Source of the DNA: Leguminivora glycinivorella
Lineage: Eukaryota > Arthropoda > Insecta > Lepidoptera > Tortricidae
Length of the DNA stretch: 64,000 nucleotides
Direction: 5' to 3'
Assembly (NCBI RefSeq): GCF_023078275.1
Contig: NC_062998.1
Location: 16,505,916-16,569,915, forward strand
Part shown: positions 47,196-58,786 of the stretch, piece after piece
Layout: every line of letters starts with the position of its first letter
How positions within the stretch are numbered: the first letter of the stretch is position 1
Translations under genes and position numbers: made by a program
Notes under the pieces: generated by a model
Told to the model about the DNA's origin: nothing
What the model saw: the letters and a program-made list of their open reading frames with translations, nothing else
The model's database searches: none

Positions 47196-49084
47196 ATGTG
47201 CGTTCCCATTGAGGGTCCACGTTGGAATTTCGAGCTTTTGAATGTGTCAGTCTTTAGTAAAAGTTCTCAAACGATTGTAAATTCAACCAATAATTTGTAA
47301 AAGTAGGCACTCAAAAGTTACATTCGGTTAAAAGTTACAGTCGTGCATGTCAGGTATCCATATTTCATAATCCACTTCAAATTTACAACTTCTGTAAATG
47401 ACTACTCTTAGTAAAAGATTTGTAAAACTAATTTCATTAATTATGACTCCGTTATACTAACTCAATACGAAAAAATTGCATGAAGAATGTGGTCCCTCAA
47501 TTGATCGCGATAAGTTCACACTAAGAGAGAACAATAGTATTATTTAAAATACAGGTGTGACTGAGAGTTAGTAAAAGTACTAGAATCATTGTAAATTCAA
47601 GCTTTAGTTTGTAAAAGATGCCATTAAAAAGTTTCAATCGATTACAGGTGGTCCCTCAATTGAAACGTTTGTAATAAAAATAAATCAATTTACGTAACAT
47701 TTGGTTGTTAAATAGACAATTGCTATAGTCTACTCGTTAGTAAAAAATATTTACTAACTATTGCTCCATCGATCAGTTAAAACAAATGTACCGTTTTACT
47801 TAAAATAATAATTAAATGCCTGAGAAGAATTACTACGGGTCAGGTGACCACACATTACGATTTTGATGGATAATTAAATAATAGTGCATTACGTCAGTTG
47901 CCGGAAAAGAAGGGCTTACAGGCTGAGTAGGTATATTCGGCTTTAACATCTTCGCTTCGGCAATTAACGTAACTCGTAATAATCACACTTCGTAAATGAT
48001 CTAAAGACGGCTACCGTAGTGAACGTCCTAAGTCCACACCCACATCACTTTTGTCTGACCTAATTTTGAAATAGTACTTACAACAACGCCATCATCAGAA
48101 AAAAAAACATGCATAACGGTTTACAGTTTTACACAGACAATGGCGCCCCTATTAATTTAGATTCCTTTTTGCCAGACTATAGTGCGGTAAATATCACCGA
48201 TTAAAACGTTACCTCAAACAATTAAAAAAAAGTTTAAGTGCGGAATTTAAAAAATATACTTGTGTATAAGAGCTTTTTCACATTTCAAAATGAGTTCGGA
48301 CAAAAGTGAGGTGGGTGTGGATTTAAAGCCGGATATACCTACTCAGCCTGTAAGCCCTTAATATTCTTTCCTGGCATCTGACGTAATGTACTATTATTTA
48401 ATTATCCATCAAAATCCTAATGTGTGGTCACCTGGCCCTTAGTATTTCTTCGCAGGCTTTTGATTATTATTTTAAGTAAAACGGTACATTTATTTTAACT
48501 GATCGATGGAGCAATAGTTAGTAAATATTTTTTACTAAAGAGTAGACTATAGCAATTGTCTATTTAACAACCAAATGTTACGTAAATTGATTTCTTTTTA
48601 TGACAAACGTTTCAATTGAGGGACCAGCTTTAATCGATTGAAACTTTTGAATGGCATCTTTTACAAACTAAAGCTTGAATTTACAATGATTCGAGTACTT
48701 TTACTAACTCTCAGTCAAACCTGTATTTTAAATAATACTATTGTCCTCTCTTAATGTGAACTTACCGCGATCAATTGAGGGACCACATTCTTCATGCATT
48801 TTTTTCGTATTGAGTTAGTAGAAAGGAGTCACAATGAATGATATTAGTTTTACAAATCTTTTACTAAGAGTAGTCATTTACAGAAGTTGTAAATTTGAAG
48901 TGGATTATGAAATATGGATACCTGACATGCACGACTGAGGGTCCACCTTTAACGGATTGTAACTTTTGAGTGCCTACTTTTACAAATTATTGGTTAAATT
49001 TACAATCGTTTCAGAACTTTTACTAAAGACTGACACATTCAAAAGCTCGAAATTCCAACGTGGACCCTCAATGGGAACGCACAT
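47196..49084. mobile_element. Foldback element A
   Basis: 1889 bp, flanked by the 9-bp duplication AGACAAGAG (47187-47195, 49085-49093). The ends are perfect inverted repeats starting ATGTGCGTTCCCATTGAGGG. Arms pair to about 48075/48282 around a ~200-bp loop; the left arm has ~90 bp not present in the right (around 47945-48030). Each arm has repeated modules beginning TTAGTAAAAG and containing TTGTAAA and CCCTCAATTGA, then TTAGTAAAAAATATTTACTAA, then GGTGACCACAC. It has the same end sequence and design as element B. No transposase. Confidence 0.85.
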
Positions 49085-49140
49085 AGACAAGAGCCCGTCT
49101 CCTAAGAATATGACGATGATGATAATGTAAATTAAAATCA

Positions 49141-50780
49141 TTTTAAATTGTACGTTAAAATAACAAACAGCATCATCTAATATATGATTTGGTCATGTTT
49201 GCCGTATTGGTCCTTCCACCCATCTTGAGAATGAATCTCATTTGGGCTCGCCACTATTTCTCCGCAACTGTCAACACGTCTGATCGCTATCCCTGTATCG
49301 ACCGCATTGAGTTTGAGAAAGTCTAAAAAAATGCGCCGTACGCTAGTCCCGCAACTTCTCTCACTCTCCTTTGTCGCTTACCCTGCCCCCCCGTACCTAC
49401 TGTGCAGGCGAGGACTGAGGTGACGAGTAACCTATAGATACTTGTTTAAAGTATTTATACTAGAAACCATACTTAATATCCAAAAAAGTTAACAATATGT
49501 TGCCAAAGAAAGGAAATTTTGTAATATGCAATATCATAACACTTCATTATGAATTCAACATTAGATTCAACAAATTATTGCTTAAACAAAAAATCTTAAT
49601 AAATCCAAATTAAACGGATATATACTTATTTAAAATAGATTTGAACAACAAAATTTAATATTATTATTTACACTGATAGTGATAATATGTATAACGATTA
49701 TAGTTTCTAGAATAGTTAAGACGCGTAGGCTCGGGTACTTTGATGGTGTTGTTATAATCATATTTCAACAGCAGTGGATGATTATTTCACAATCACAACT
49801 ACATTATAAGTATTATAACATGTCACATCTTATTTTAGTTACAACTTACTGTACTTTCAGTACAGATAGACCAGTTTGAAGAAGAAACCGAAGAAACAGA
49901 ATCATTTTAACCACGCATTTCTGAGACAGAGGAATTTTATAAAGTATTATCTTTTTACTATTTTAGAATATTTCACATAAAAAACAAATATTTTCATAAA
50001 ACTGGCACTTAAAATAAGTTTTGACGTTTTTATTTTCTTCTAACTTTTATTAGGTAGTAATGACATGTACTTTTGTATTCAATAACATCTCAAATATTGT
50101 TTGATATAAATGAATGAATTTAGTTTAAAGTAGCCACCTAAATTATATTGTATTTAATAAAAAATAAGTAAGAATTCTAAAATAATGTTTTTTTTTTTAC
50201 TTATTCGTTTCATAATAAGTACACTATTTTAGTATGCAACTTGCGTCCTTTTTTTTATTCTATAGTTTTTGTCGCAGGCTGTACTTGACTTTCAACATTA
50301 AATGCTATTGATAATTCTAAAAACATTTATTACAATATATATTTTTCATTATCTGCCAATAATATATCACATTTGTGGGTTATTGTGTGAGTATGTATAG
50401 AGCATCATAATTATGTTTGTAGATTTCATATTTTACTACGTTTGTTCAATTTCAAGAGATTTGGTAACTCCTTTTTTTTGCCTATTTGCTTAAAGTACTT
50501 GAAAATTACTTTACTAAAATTTATTAAAAAAAATATTTTTGAAACTGCCTCTTAGCCTATAATTCAATTTTCTTAATTAAAATTACATGTCTGTCTTTGT
50601 TTGGGTCACGGGTTTATACACGGTGTTTCCGGTATCACTCAAAACCTCAGACACCCCAACTGATTTTTATTTTTTTAAACTCATCTAGAGTATTCATCTT
50701 TTAATCTGATCGTTACTTTTTTTTTAATTGAATTTTTAATTTTCTGTACAGCTCTACTTGACTTTTAGCTCTACACTCAA
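49141..50780. other. AT-rich intergenic DNA
   Basis: No gene, tRNA or recognisable repeat. 49200-49420 is less AT-rich but has no supported exon. Confidence 0.5.
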
Positions 50781-51420
50781 TAAAATAAATGCTAACTACC
50801 ATCATAAACCATAAGACTATTTATTTGTGTACGTTACTGCAACGACATAAGGTTTACCAATAGACAGCTAAGATGTCACTGTAAAACACTTTAAAGCTTT
50901 GTCACAGTAAACTTCAAATTGGACAGGTAATCGCAGTAAGCAAATTAACTCAATATTCAAAATGACAAGGTTGTAATTAGGTACGAGTTCAATTTGTTAT
51001 GACTTATGATAAACATTAAGATTAAACTGACAAACAACGTCAAACTAGTAGCGGAAAAAATAATCGTCCAAGTAACCGGCCAGTATTAATACCCCTAAAT
51101 ACTGAAAAAAGGTAAACAACCTCTAGCAATGCGATATACACAATGTTGTATTACGAGTACAATAGAATGGGCACGTAAAAAATAACTAATAATACTAATT
51201 TAAATAAAAATATTACCCCCATCAAGATATAGCTCAATCGATTCTACTCTCGATTCTGAACAAACTGTTTTCAGGTTTTTAGTGTTAAGTGAAACACGGT
51301 GTATGTGTGTCAATTTTCAAGTTTATCGGTTCGGTAGTTTCGGAGAAAATTGGCTGTGACAGACAGACTCACGAGTGATCCTATAAGGGTTCTGTTTTTC
51401 CTTTTTGAGGTACGGAACCC
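50771..51420 (+). repeat. Interspersed repeat copy Y plus 'GAGGTACGGAACCC' repeat end
   Basis: 50771-51310 is collinear with 21880-22425 but A-rich at most positions where that copy has G. The following 51335-51420 ('CGGTTCGGTAGTTTCGGAGA', ending TTTTGAGGTACGGAACCC) is the end of a common Lepidoptera repeat. Confidence 0.7.
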
Positions 51421-52195
51421 ACAAAAAACTTATATTTATATGAAACAACCATTACAAAAGGCGAATTATTTTAATCCTAGCACAAAGAACTACTACTAGA
51501 CTACCTGAAAAGTAGTGAGGTGAAAATCAGTTACAAATACAGAAAGTTATTCAAAACAATTATTATATTTAGTTAAATACTTTCACAACTAGCTCTGTTC
51601 CGAAAGTTAATGACTCATAAGCTTTTAGTAGCTGTCACTTTTATTAGTACTAGCTTGTAAAAGTGTCCACTGAAATAGTACATTTCGTTATAAGTGCGAG
51701 AAGAATGACATTCTCGCAAGTGTGACGAACGACGTTTTTTAATACAGTTGCGAAAAAACACTACTACAACGAAATAAAACAATAAACAATCCAAACTCCC
51801 AGTTTTCGCAGTGACATTGACGCATTTTTTGACAATTCAAGCTTTGAAGCTTTAAACTTGCGTTCATATTTTCGATTTTGCTATCCATCTAACACAATTT
51901 ATTTATTTCATTGTGTGCCATAAAAAATATAAACATTTATGATTTGGGACGATTGTTTAATATATACCTACGTTTTAAGAAGTATTGCAAATAACATAAA
52001 ATTATTATGACAAATCGCGTAAAATATTAAGGTTTTTGAACGTGCTTGCCTTAAGTTGGTAACATTAGTAAGACACCACTGCTTTAAATGACAGACGACG
52101 CGTTTCGTTCCATTTCACGTTCGGTTTACACGACTCATTATGAGCCATTTTTTCAAAGTATAAACAATTTTATAAATTATGCTTAGCATGAGGCC

Positions 52196-52648
52196 CAGGG
52201 AGCGTACTTTTCATGCCGATGACATCAATCTGACGTCACGCTCCATATAGGGTGATCCCAAATACTTTTATTGTAAATTATTAATCATTAGTCGTCAATC
52301 ATTTTAATCGTGTACAAATTACTTCAAATATAGTAGTCCATTTACATGTGGCATAAATAATACCTACTTGAAATGTGAAACGTGAATAAATATATTTGAT
52401 TTGTTTTATACATAAATTTAATTAAATAGTATTGTTAACAACAGATTACAATAAATACGTAGAAAAGAGAATTCCTCTCTAACGTAAAGCACACCATCCT
52501 TCTTGCATTCATTACCATGCAAAGAAATTCATAACTTAAAATGATTGATGACTAATGATTAATAATTTACAATAAAACAATTTGTGATCATCCTAATATG
52601 GAGCGTGACGTCAAATTGATGTCATGGGCACGAAAAGTACGCTCCCTG
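52196..52648. mobile_element. Palindromic MITE (CAGGGAGCGTAC ends)
   Basis: 453 bp with ~120-bp inverted arms starting CAGGGAGCGTACTTTTC, including 'TGACGTCACGCTCCATAT' and 'TTATTAATCATTAGTCGTCA'. CAGGG-type ends suggest hAT, but the 8-bp flanks do not match, so the class is open. No ORF. Confidence 0.7.
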
Positions 52649-53218
52649 ACTAAAGATAGATATTTACATATGAAATATCAATGTTTTAAACTACATACAT
52701 ACTTAATAGTATGTTTATAGTTTTATTCCGTCTTAGTAAAATATACTAATATTAAAACAGCTCGGTAAGTAGTCGTAAAATGGAACGCATACTTTTTACG
52801 CGCTAGTGCGTAAAATACAACTTCTCGCACGCTAAACGGGAACTTTTTGAGCGACTGTATTAAAAAATATTAATCACAGTAGTAGTAGTAGAGAGTTGAA
52901 TGTTGAATTATAATAACAAATACAAAGTCTGGAATGGTAGGTTAAGTTACAAGTGTTACAACTGCATTTTTGGCCATAAATTGTGATATTACAGCATTGA
53001 GTAATTATTACTTCGTATAGAGGAGCTATAGCAAACAACGAACGTGTCACAGCCTGTAAGCTGAAGGCGGGGTGAGGGGGCGGGGTGTGAACCAATGGCC
53101 TGCTTTCGTAACGTCGCAAGCGCTACGATTTTACTCGGCGCTTACGACTTTTCGGTCGCGATGATGAGCCCTGCATAGAGTGCATAGATTAGAAGTCGTA
53201 GTATAGAAGTGACATGGG

Positions 53219-53505
53219 TTTACATGGGCATTTCTTTTAATTTATGACTCTCAATTAGCGTGAGTTGTTAACAAAAAACATAAATCGCTGTTAGTTTTGT
53301 AATGATAATCAAGCTTGAAAATCTGTATTTAAAACTAAACTTTTTTCACGTTCTGAATTTAGATTATAGCTTAGTATAGTATAATTCACGATGTTTTTAT
53401 TGAAATTCCATGCTTAATTATCGTTGCAAAACTGACAGCGATTTAACTTTTTTTTAACAACTCTGTGAGTCATAATTTTTTTAAATGCCCACATTTTTTA
53501 AAGCT
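53219..53505. mobile_element. Palindromic MITE
   Basis: Imperfect ~100-bp inverted arms: left 'GGGCATTTCTTTTAATTTAT..TTAGTTTTGTAATGATAAT', right the complement ending AAATGCCCACA. No target duplication identified. Confidence 0.6.
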
Positions 53506-55580
53506 GCATACGGACTGAGCGTACATGTGTACACGTAGCCGCAACTGGATATTAGTTATTTATGTGACATTTGCATAATGGTAGGCATTAAAACATGAGT
53601 GTTGTTTTTGTTGTGTTAATAAGATAACATGAGTGTTTTAATGCCTAATTATGTATAGTCGCACACATAACTTTATCTACATCCATGTATGTATGGGCGC
53701 GGGTTTATCGTCCCATAAAAATTTGAATTTCGCGCGTTATTATACTCTCATAATTTGCTTGACCGTCTACCTACCCAAATTCATTCAGGCAGGTTAGGTA
53801 CTGCACTTACATTTACATAGTCACATGAAATTCGACACGCGTATTGAGAATCTGTTATAGACCGACATGTCGGAAAACTGTGCAATTCTGACAATAATAA
53901 TTAAATAACCTTTTTTGCGTCGATGAACTAACTTGCGATATTGTCACGTCTGCTTTTGTTGCATTTTTTACTCTTTGGTTTCAACGAAACATGGCCGCCG
54001 CAACATGGCGCTTCGGCATGAGTTAATATTGATACATTTTTTTAAAAGTAAGCGTGTTTAAACAAAAATGCAGTAAACCTACGTATGAAAAGTCACTCCT
54101 TGGCTTTTGTTAGATTTTCCTGAGCAGTTTGTACAGTACCTCACTACACATGACGGCATTATTTAGACGAAATATTTTTCATTGCGATACGTCAATCTAC
54201 CACAGCCGTTTGGCACAGACTAAGCGCGTTTGTGCTGATCAGCTCTAAGTGTTGTTACACAAAATCAAGTTGAGGTGCCCTCTCTAGTTAACATAATTAC
54301 TCAAAGTATTACAGCCACAGATTTACATGACTAGCAGAATAGAACGTTAAGTTCTCACTTGGATCTCCCGGGTCAGCGAGATTCATAATGAATCCTCCCG
54401 GTCATCAAAACAGAATTAGATTCTTCTAAGTCCAACTTCCCAAAGACCAAAGTTCCTTTAAAAAACACAAAATAACATACCAACAATGTGTGGAAGAAGA
54501 TCGAATAGGTTAGAACAACAATTGAATGTAAATGCTTTTACTGCTATATTATGTAATGTAATGTAAAGTTAAATTAAAGTAAAGTCTAAAATTTTAGACA
54601 TTTTAGTTATTAAATAGCTACCGAAACAGTGTTACATTAGATAAGATTGAATAAAAACAAAACTTCTTACTCCAGTCAATAGCAGGTTAGGTTAGAATAA
54701 CATTTACCTCATTTTACTTTCATTAGACTTTGTAATGTTAGAATAAATCAAATAGTAAAAAAGCATTGTTTTAACAGAAGGTTAAATCAGCTATTTTAGT
54801 GTTATTAGTTAATTTAGATATCAGAAGCATAGGTTAGGTTAGATTAACACAAAGTGTAGAATAGTACCAAGGTTAGGCATGTATAGCAAAGTTAGTTAAA
54901 CTAGTTGTACAATAATTATTACCAATATGTTAAATTAAAACAAAAAAAACTGAAGTTTTAATTGCAATTTTAGTAAGTTCAGTGCGGACAAGACCGGCAT
55001 ACTTCATTTGAATTGATAAAACTAGATGACTAAAGTAGTCTGGGGTGATCCGCATGGTCCTATGAGCTAATAAATATTATATTTTACAAAGCTATTATAA
55101 TACTTTAGTGAAAAAGGTAAACAAATGTAAAAAAAATAAAACACTTTAAAAGGCTCTGCGGGTCGCCTCGCGATGAGTAAGGCAAGGCCGTCTAGTGCTA
55201 GTTGTCGCGTAATTTTATACGGGAATAGGTATCAAAATCATGATCGTATTTTCCGTAATAACAGTGAATAATGTGTTACATATTAAACAACGTTAAAATT
55301 TTCATATGAGCATTTAATTTTTTATTAAGAATTTTTTTTTATTTCTAAGGCAAGACCGGCCTTGCCTGCCAATGTGTCCTGTAAATGGGGTTAATAGACT
55401 TTTTTTTAAGGCCCAGACAAAAGTAAAGCCGGAACTTACAATAGGGAACTTGACTGTAGTTATCATAAAATATTTTATACCACGAACGAAATAAAGCATC
55501 AGATAATTATAAGAAAATCATGGACAGAAGTTGTTTTTAAATCCAATTTCTATTTAATAAGTCAGGTAGAAATTTATAAT
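53506..55580. other. AT-rich intergenic DNA
   Basis: No supported gene. A small inverted pair GGCATTAAAACA lies at 53583 and 53643. TTAGGTTAG-type short motifs recur at 54680-54850. Confidence 0.5.
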
Positions 55581-55810
55581 GTAAAAAAATAAGCGCGTTA
55601 CAAAACACGGAGAAACTAAAAAGCCAAAAATAATAAACCTTTCAATTCAGATTTCTTATCGTATTGCAATAAGCTAAACATCCAAATTATTAAATTAAAA
55701 AATTAAAATAGCCTTTCTTACTGAGTTTTAAATTAAGTTTGAATTATCATTGTTGGCATTAAAGTTAAGTTTCGTATTTTGTTTTTAGTTTTATATCTGT
55801 TCTTTAGTTT

Positions 55811-58786
55811 TTAAATTAAGTCTCGTAGCTCAGTTTGCCTCCTGGCAAAGGCCTCCTCTAAATCCCTCCAGTGTGTCCTGTCCATGGTTGCTCTTCTCCA
55901 GAATGGTCCCGCTGTTAGTTTTATTTCATCTTCCCATCTACAGAGCTGTGGGCCTTTCTTACGGCTGCATCCTCTGGGGTACCAGTTAGTGATCTCTTTA
56001 CTCCATTTTCCTTCTTTCGAGCGCATCATATGACCTGTCCATTTCCATTTTAGTTGATCTATTCTCTGCAGGATATCTGTCAGTTTGGTCTTCTCTCTTA
56101 TGTCGATATTTCGTACTCTGTCGCTTCTTCTGAGTCCCAAAATGCTCCTCTCCATCGCACGCTGGCATGACGCGAGTTTTGCTCTATGTACTTCTGTGAG
56201 GGCCCATGTTTCACATCCATACGTTAAGCATGGGAGGATACAGGTGTTAAATACCTTACGTTTAATTGTCATGCTAAAGTCTTTGTTCTTCATGATATAC
56301 TTTAGGGACCAATATTTTTTCCAACCACTTGTAATTCTTTTCTCAACCTCCTTTGACATATGGTCATCAAATGAAATAATTTGGCCCAGATATACGTACT
56401 CCTGCACATATTCCAACGGTTCGCTGTTGACAATTATGCTTATATGTTCCTTATTAGTTAGGAGTTTAGTTTTGCTACTATTCATTACAAGACCAACCTT
56501 ACTACTTTCTTGACATAGTTCTCTGACCATCTGTTCCAGTATTATGGGTGATTCTTCCATCAAAACTAAATCGTCAGCAAATCTAAGATGACTGAGCCAT
56601 TTTCCATCTATTTTGATTCCTTTGTTCTTCCAATTTACGTTACGGAAAATGCTTTCTAGGACAGCAGAGAAGATCTTTGGTGAGACAGGATCGCCTTGTC
56701 TAACTCCTTTCTGTACTGGAAACTCATTTCCTAGTGCTTCAAGTTGTACTCTGGCGCTACTGTTATGATATAGCTTTCTTAGGACATTTATGTAGACCTG
56801 TGGTATTCCTTGTTGCTGTAAGGTATCCCAAATTCGATCATGGATTAGACTATCGAAGGCCTTGTTGTAGTCTATGAACGCAATATATATATGTTTTTTA
56901 TATTCTTTATATTTCTCAACAATTTGTTTTACAGTGTGAATGTGGTCTAAGGTCGAATAATTCCTTCGGAACCCTGCTTGCTCTACAGGTTGTTGCTCGT
57001 CCAGTTGCTTGCTTATCCTTTCTAAAATCACTTTTGCGAATACTTTATAGACATTAGACATCAAGCTAATGGGTCTGTAGTTCCCCACGTCATCCTTTGG
57101 CCCTTTTTTGTGTATGAGAATTATGTGTGATTTGGTCCATTGACTTGGAATAGTACAGGTGACTAATATTTTATTGAAAATGTTTGTTAGGATCGGGCTT
57201 AGTTCATAGACAGTACCTCTAAGTAGTTCGTTTGCAATTCTGTCGGGGCCGGGAGCTTTGTCAGTTTTTTGGCTGAGTATAGCTTTCTCCACTTCACTTT
57301 TTAAAATAGCAGGTTCTTGTGTCATATTTTCTGGGTTTTCTTCGTAGCACTGAGTCCCATCTTCCACTTTGGAGTAAAGTTTTGAGTAAAAAGATGTGGC
57401 ATGCTCGCTGACATGTTTTCTTGTGGTAATGTTTTTCCCTTTGTGTTTCATGCTCGGTATCCATTCCTTGTCGACCTCTTTTATTTCTTTTAGGGCTCTT
57501 CTGATACCGCCCGTCTGGATGATGTGTTTTTCTAAGGTTTTATATTTTAGGTTTCTTCTATCTTTTCTAATGCTTCTATTGATTGCTTTACTAATTTGGG
57601 CAATTTTCTTGTTGTCATGTTTACCAGCAGGGTCGGACAGAAGATTTCGTCTCTCTTGTAGTAGTGACTTTGACTCATCGCTGAGGTATTCCTTTTTCTT
57701 TTTGGTATTCTTCGGATTAGCAAGCTTTTGCTCCAGCTTTTGGTACAATATCAACGGGTTCTCATCCGGGTCATGCAGCACACTGGTCTCGGACAAGGTT
57801 GCTATGGTTTCCTTTATAATATCTTTGTTTATTTTGATTGCTTTATTGCTGACAGATTTTCTAGATTTTCTAGGTGGCGCTAGTGTAAAGGTGCTCCTTA
57901 CCATTCGATGGTTGGTGTTGAAATTTAAGTTTTGGACAACATCTGTGTTTGTGAATGGTTTTCTGTAGTTTGTGGTAATATAATCAATCTGGTTCTTATA
58001 TCTGCCTCCTGGGGAGATCCATGTCCATTTTTTTCCTGGCTTCTTCTTGAATATAGTGTTTAGGATGCATAGGTTGTGCTCCGCCAGGAAATCTATAAAT
58101 ATCTGACCATTTGGGCTCCTTTTGCCATGACCAAATTTACCAATAATAAGTTCTTCTCCTTTCTGTTGACTTCCTACTTGCGCGTTGAAGTCTCCCATTA
58201 CTATGATAAAATTTTTTGAATGTTGGGATATACAGTCTGACAACTTGTTGTAAAAAAGTTCGATTTCTTCCTTTCGGGCTTGTTCTGTTGGTGCATAGAC
58301 TTGGATGATTGACCATGTCTTTTTATAACCTGGGAGCTGTAAGTTTAGCACCGCTATTCTATCTGATATACCGACGAATTCTTGTATCTTGTTTTTGTGG
58401 GACTTTTTTATGAGAAAGCCTACACCTCTATGACCGGCGATCTCTCCTTTGGAGTATAGTATAAAGCCCGGGCGTTCCTCTATAGACTCGCCTACTCTTC
58501 GCATTTCACTAATGCCTAGTATGTCCCACTTCAAGTCACTCAGTGCAAATTCTAATTCAGTGAGGCTTTCTTCTGTCCTCAGAGTTCTCGTGTTTAAGGT
58601 TGCTACTTGTAGAACAGACCTCTTAATTTTACATGTGGCTGTTTGATCATCTGGGGTTTGATTTAGAGGGTTTTGGTCATTTTCCCCCTCGATGACCAGT
58701 CGGCTTGGGGGAGGTTTTGTTGTAATGTTTACTATGTTGTTTTTTCTTAATACTATTGTTTGTTTCCGATTTTCCGTGGCAATTAG
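55811..58786 (-). CDS. LINE element 2 ORF2: APE endonuclease-reverse transcriptase
   Basis: The frame is open from 58798 to the stop at 55811, with no ATG before the endonuclease domain; it is in the -1 frame relative to ORF1 and meets it at the heptamer A AAA AAC (58792-58786). I take entry by frameshift as likely, so the start given is where the -1 frame would take over. Motifs: TLNTRTL, GISEMRR, VYAPTEQA, MGDFNAQVG, IDYITT, and 'NTNHRMV' where family members have SDH. Then RT: NYRPISL, AGFRRNYSTLDHIH, RQGDPVSP and the catalytic LRFADDLVL. The C-terminal block is 'WKWTGHMMR' ... 'LEEAFARRQ'. The RQGD/FADD signatures place it near RTE. Confidence 0.85.
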   Translation of the reverse strand, partial: LIATENRKQTIVLRKNNIVNITTKPPPSRLVIEGENDQNPLNQTPDDQTATCKIKRSVLQVATLNTRTLRTEESLTELEFALSDLKWDILGISEMRRVGESIEERPGFILYSKGEIAGHRGVGFLIKKSHKNKIQEFVGISDRIAVLNLQLPGYKKTWSIIQVYAPTEQARKEEIELFYNKLSDCISQHSKNFIIVMGDFNAQVGSQQKGEELIIGKFGHGKRSPNGQIFIDFLAEHNLCILNTIFKKKPGKKWTWISPGGRYKNQIDYITTNYRKPFTNTDVVQNLNFNTNHRMVRSTFTLAPPRKSRKSVSNKAIKINKDIIKETIATLSETSVLHDPDENPLILYQKLEQKLANPKNTKKKKEYLSDESKSLLQERRNLLSDPAGKHDNKKIAQISKAINRSIRKDRRNLKYKTLEKHIIQTGGIRRALKEIKEVDKEWIPSMKHKGKNITTRKHVSEHATSFYSKLYSKVEDGTQCYEENPENMTQEPAILKSEVEKAILSQKTDKAPGPDRIANELLRGTVYELSPILTNIFNKILVTCTIPSQWTKSHIILIHKKGPKDDVGNYRPISLMSNVYKVFAKVILERISKQLDEQQPVEQAGFRRNYSTLDHIHTVKQIVEKYKEYKKHIYIAFIDYNKAFDSLIHDRIWDTLQQQGIPQVYINVLRKLYHNSSARVQLEALGNEFPVQKGVRQGDPVSPKIFSAVLESIFRNVNWKNKGIKIDGKWLSHLRFADDLVLMEESPIILEQMVRELCQESSKVGLVMNSSKTKLLTNKEHISIIVNSEPLEYVQEYVYLGQIISFDDHMSKEVEKRITSGWKKYWSLKYIMKNKDFSMTIKRKVFNTCILPCLTYGCETWALTEVHRAKLASCQRAMERSILGLRRSDRVRNIDIREKTKLTDILQRIDQLKWKWTGHMMRSKEGKWSKEITNWYPRGCSRKKGPQLCRWEDEIKLTAGPFWRRATMDRTHWRDLEEAFARRQTELRDLI

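Noticed and set aside
51700..52870. Larger palindrome enclosing the MITE at 52196-52648
   Set aside because: Only short complementary stretches ('TTTTTTAATACAGT' and 'ACTGTATTAAAAAA') were seen; not enough to support one element.
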